Assembly (NCBI GenBank): GCA_026981635.1 | Contig: JALSIF010000297.1 | Location: forward strand, 1 to 7,050 | Direction of reading: 5' to 3' | From: JALSIF01 sp026981635 [NCBI: bacterium] | Lineage (GTDB): Bacteria; 4484-113; JALSIF01 | DNA length: 7,050 nt | Part shown: piece by piece, positions 6,093-7,050 of the stretch | Layout of the letters: each line of letters starts with the position of its first letter | Numbering within the stretch: the first letter of the stretch is position 1 | Made by a program: the position numbers and the translations under genes | Notes under the pieces: model-generated | What the model was told of the DNA's origin: nothing | Database searches by the model: none | Seen by the model: the letters and a program-made list of their open reading frames with translations, nothing else

Positions 6093-6101
6093 TCACCTCC
6101 T
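6093..6101 (-). promoter_or_regulatory. Ribosome binding site deciding the 6087 start
   Basis: On the minus strand AGGAGGTGA runs from 6101 to 6093, with 8 bases between AGGAGG and the ATG at 6087. The GTG at 6096-6094 lies inside this motif, so it cannot be the main start. Confidence 0.7.
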
Positions 6102-6129
6102 GTCAGTCTCTATCCACCAATCATTGATC

Positions 6130-6594
6130 TTACGTTTGCGAAATCTCACAATGGAAATATCTAAGAAGTCTGCAGTCAATACAATAATCTGTCCTTTCCG
6201 GAAAACTACCGAAGCACCAAGGAACTCCATTGCCGGGTACAGAATCAGAACAGTCGGCACTTCCTGCACTAACTACGATCCCATAATACCTATCGCAATG
6301 CCTGTACTCCTGCTCATCTGGCCGGCAGGGGTCGGTTGTCTTCCTGGTTTTTGCCTCCCAGCCTCGACAGAAAGCACACTCATACCAACTACCCCCGCAG
6401 ATAAATCTAAATCTCGGACGGTTTGGCTGCTGTTCAAACCACTCCTCCCACTTGACGCAGCACCTGATCTGCTGGGCAGTCGCTGTGTAATTAGGCTCAG
6501 GTCTTAGGGATATGAGCCAAACCACTAGCACCCAAAAGAGAACTCCCCCCATCCAGCCGCTTACGCTGTAGACCACCTTCAACAGTGATCTCAC
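6130..6594 (-). CDS. Exported 12-cysteine protein, unknown family
   Basis: This 154-residue protein starts at a GTG, fixed by AGGAGGTGA (6609 to 6601) at 9 bases. Residues 13-30 (GWMGGVLFWVLVVWLISL) form a membrane anchor or uncleaved signal, and everything after is predicted outside the membrane. That domain holds 12 cysteines (residues 45, 46, 66, 73, 76, 90, 100, 115, 127, 138, 141 and 149), an even number that suits disulfide bonds. It also has many aromatic residues, for example CGGSWYECAFC (66-76) and CIDCRLLRYFHC (138-149). The C-x2-C spacings recall zinc or iron sites, but the external location favours disulfides. The plan resembles the frameshifted gene at 1070-1446, which also precedes a larger exported protein. 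It is the first gene of the operon and has its own strong promoter. I recognise no family; it may be a small extracellular or envelope protein, and toxin or adhesin roles are guesses. Confidence 0.7.
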   Translation of the reverse strand: MRSLLKVVYSVSGWMGGVLFWVLVVWLISLRPEPNYTATAQQIRCCVKWEEWFEQQPNRPRFRFICGGSWYECAFCRGWEAKTRKTTDPCRPDEQEYRHCDRYYGIVVSAGSADCSDSVPGNGVPWCFGSFPERTDYCIDCRLLRYFHCEISQT

Positions 6595-6621
6595 TCTGGC
6601 TCACCTCCTAGCTCCGCTATA

Positions 6622-6650
6622 TTTATACCCGCTCAGATCTCTTTTGTCAA
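6622..6650 (-). promoter_or_regulatory. Strong sigma70-type promoter of the minus operon
   Basis: On the minus strand a perfect -35 TTGACA (6650 to 6645) is followed after exactly 17 bases by TATAAA (6627 to 6622), five of six matches to the -10 consensus. The transcript should start near 6615, a few bases ahead of the AGGAGGTGA site at 6609-6601. This is the best promoter in the window and would drive the 12-cysteine gene and the gene at 6087-5272. Confidence 0.8.
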
Positions 6651-6687
6651 CCCCTCAGCCTACTTTCAACACCCCACCATAATCCAC

Positions 6688-6857
6688 ACCCCTCCCGGCT
6701 CCCTGACGGCAGCCACCCTCCTCTCACGAGGGGAGGGAAAAGAAGATTCCCATCCCCGTGTACGGGGAGGGGCCAGGGGTGGGGTCCCTCCCCCTCCCTG
6801 CCTGCCGGGAGGGGGTCGGGGGGAGGGGTTGCACTACGGGAAGGGCCCAGGGTGGGG
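6688..6857 (+). repeat. G-rich hairpin repeat, cluster 4
   Basis: The left part (6689-6750) is a near copy of 4909-4970, with CTCCCGGCTCCCTGACGG, then a 10-base stem (6716-6725 with 6728-6737, one T-G pair) and AAAAGAAGATTCC. Next is CCCCGT-GT-ACGGGG (6754-6767) with a G-rich tail to 6784. A second unit has guanine tracts G3-A-G5-TC-G6-A-G4 at 6807-6828. A third, degenerate half unit lies at about 6838-6857. The orientation matches the other three clusters. It ends 9 bases before the -10 element of dapB and fills most of the gap between the diverging minus operon and dapB. Confidence 0.88.
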
Positions 6858-6865
6858 CCAGTCGC

Positions 6866-6871
6866 TAGAAT
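6866..6871 (+). promoter_or_regulatory. -10 element for a leaderless dapB mRNA
   Basis: TAGAAT matches the -10 consensus at five of six bases and lies exactly 6 bases before the GTG of dapB, the same spacing as before hisC. No ribosome binding site fits between. No good -35 is seen at 16-18 bases. The TAG of this hexamer is also an in-frame stop, so dapB cannot begin further upstream. Confidence 0.45.
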
Positions 6872-6877
6872 GGGCCT

Positions 6878-7050
6878 GTGGTTCGGGTGGGGATAGTGGG
6901 CGTGTCGGGCCGCATGGGCCGCGTCACCCTCAGGGCCGTCCTGGAGGACCCGGAGCTTGAGTTTGCCGCCGCCTACAGCCCCGGCGCGGCGGGCGTGAGG
7001 CTTAGCGAGATCGCCGACTTTCCCGTCCCCCCCGACCTCAGGGTGGCAGA
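6878..7050 (+). CDS. dapB: 4-hydroxy-tetrahydrodipicolinate reductase (5' part)
   Basis: Only the first 57 residues are in the window; the gene continues past the edge (the family is about 220-270 residues). The start VVRVGIVGVSGRMGR (1-15) is the DapB Rossmann signature, with G-x-x-G-x-x-G at residues 8-14. The enzyme reduces hydroxy-tetrahydrodipicolinate with NAD(P)H in the cytosol, in the diaminopimelate and lysine pathway. After the second strand (residues 27-32, LEFAAA) the expected acidic residue that holds the NADH ribose is replaced by Tyr-Ser (33-34), so cofactor preference may be unusual. GTG at 6878 is chosen because TAG lies in frame at 6866-6868 and the motif follows at once. 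No Shine-Dalgarno site is present. The family call is firm from the motif but rests on a short stretch. Confidence 0.72.
   Translation, partial: MVRVGIVGVSGRMGRVTLRAVLEDPELEFAAAYSPGAAGVRLSEIADFPVPPDLRVA

Noticed and set aside
5272-6096. GTG at 6096 as start of the exported protein
   Set aside because: This GTG lies inside the AGGAGGTGA ribosome binding site; the ATG at 6087 has proper spacing.
5878-6507. Plus-strand open frame opposite the exported-protein operon
   Set aside because: It crosses two minus-strand genes that have ribosome sites, a promoter and signal sequences; its own start has none.
783-6857. Repeat clusters as an insertion sequence or miniature transposon
   Set aside because: No transposase, no terminal inverted repeats around a cluster as a whole, and no target-site duplication could be seen.

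Overview
The window comes from the chromosome of a G+C-rich bacterium. It carries parts of three core biosynthetic modules: hisC (amino acids), plsC (phospholipid) and the 5' end of dapB (lysine/diaminopimelate). Strong AAGGAGGTGA-type ribosome binding sites, sigma70-type promoters and the Thermotoga/Clostridia-like N-terminus of DapB would fit a thermophilic Clostridia-like or other deep-branching thermophile. This lineage call is a weak inference, because no rRNA or other decisive marker is present.

Layout. Bases 1-175 hold the unclear end of something upstream and a good promoter with a palindrome in its spacer. Bases 176-718 encode an unrecognised two-helix membrane protein. Bases 783-950 are the first of four clusters of a G-rich hairpin repeat. 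Bases 1070-2305 hold a plus-strand pair: a frameshifted gene for a small secreted cysteine-rich protein, then a lipoprotein gene. Bases 2357-2488 are repeat cluster 2. Bases 2521-4350 are a tight hisC-plsC pair. Bases 4392-4842 are an AT-rich minus-strand island with a three-helix membrane protein and perhaps a 34-residue peptide. Bases 4908-5227 are repeat cluster 3. Bases 5272-6594 are a second, minus-strand pair: a 12-cysteine exported protein, then a larger exported protein. Bases 6688-6857 are repeat cluster 4. dapB starts at 6878 and runs off the end.

Three points stand out. First, the repeats form one family with the same orientation in all four clusters. Each full unit combines perfect hairpins with a four-tract guanine run that fits a G-quadruplex; there are six such runs. 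Second, the two accessory pairs share a plan (small cysteine-rich exported protein, then a larger exported protein), and each lies between two same-direction repeat clusters, like cassettes. Third, hisC and dapB lack a clear Shine-Dalgarno site and carry a -10 hexamer exactly six bases before the start codon. That predicts leaderless mRNAs fired from just beyond a G-rich repeat, whereas the accessory genes have textbook ribosome binding sites.

No tRNA, rRNA, CRISPR array, transposase or integrase gene was seen. I found no known defence or toxin-antitoxin system. The two secreted cysteine-rich pairs are the best candidates for something undescribed.
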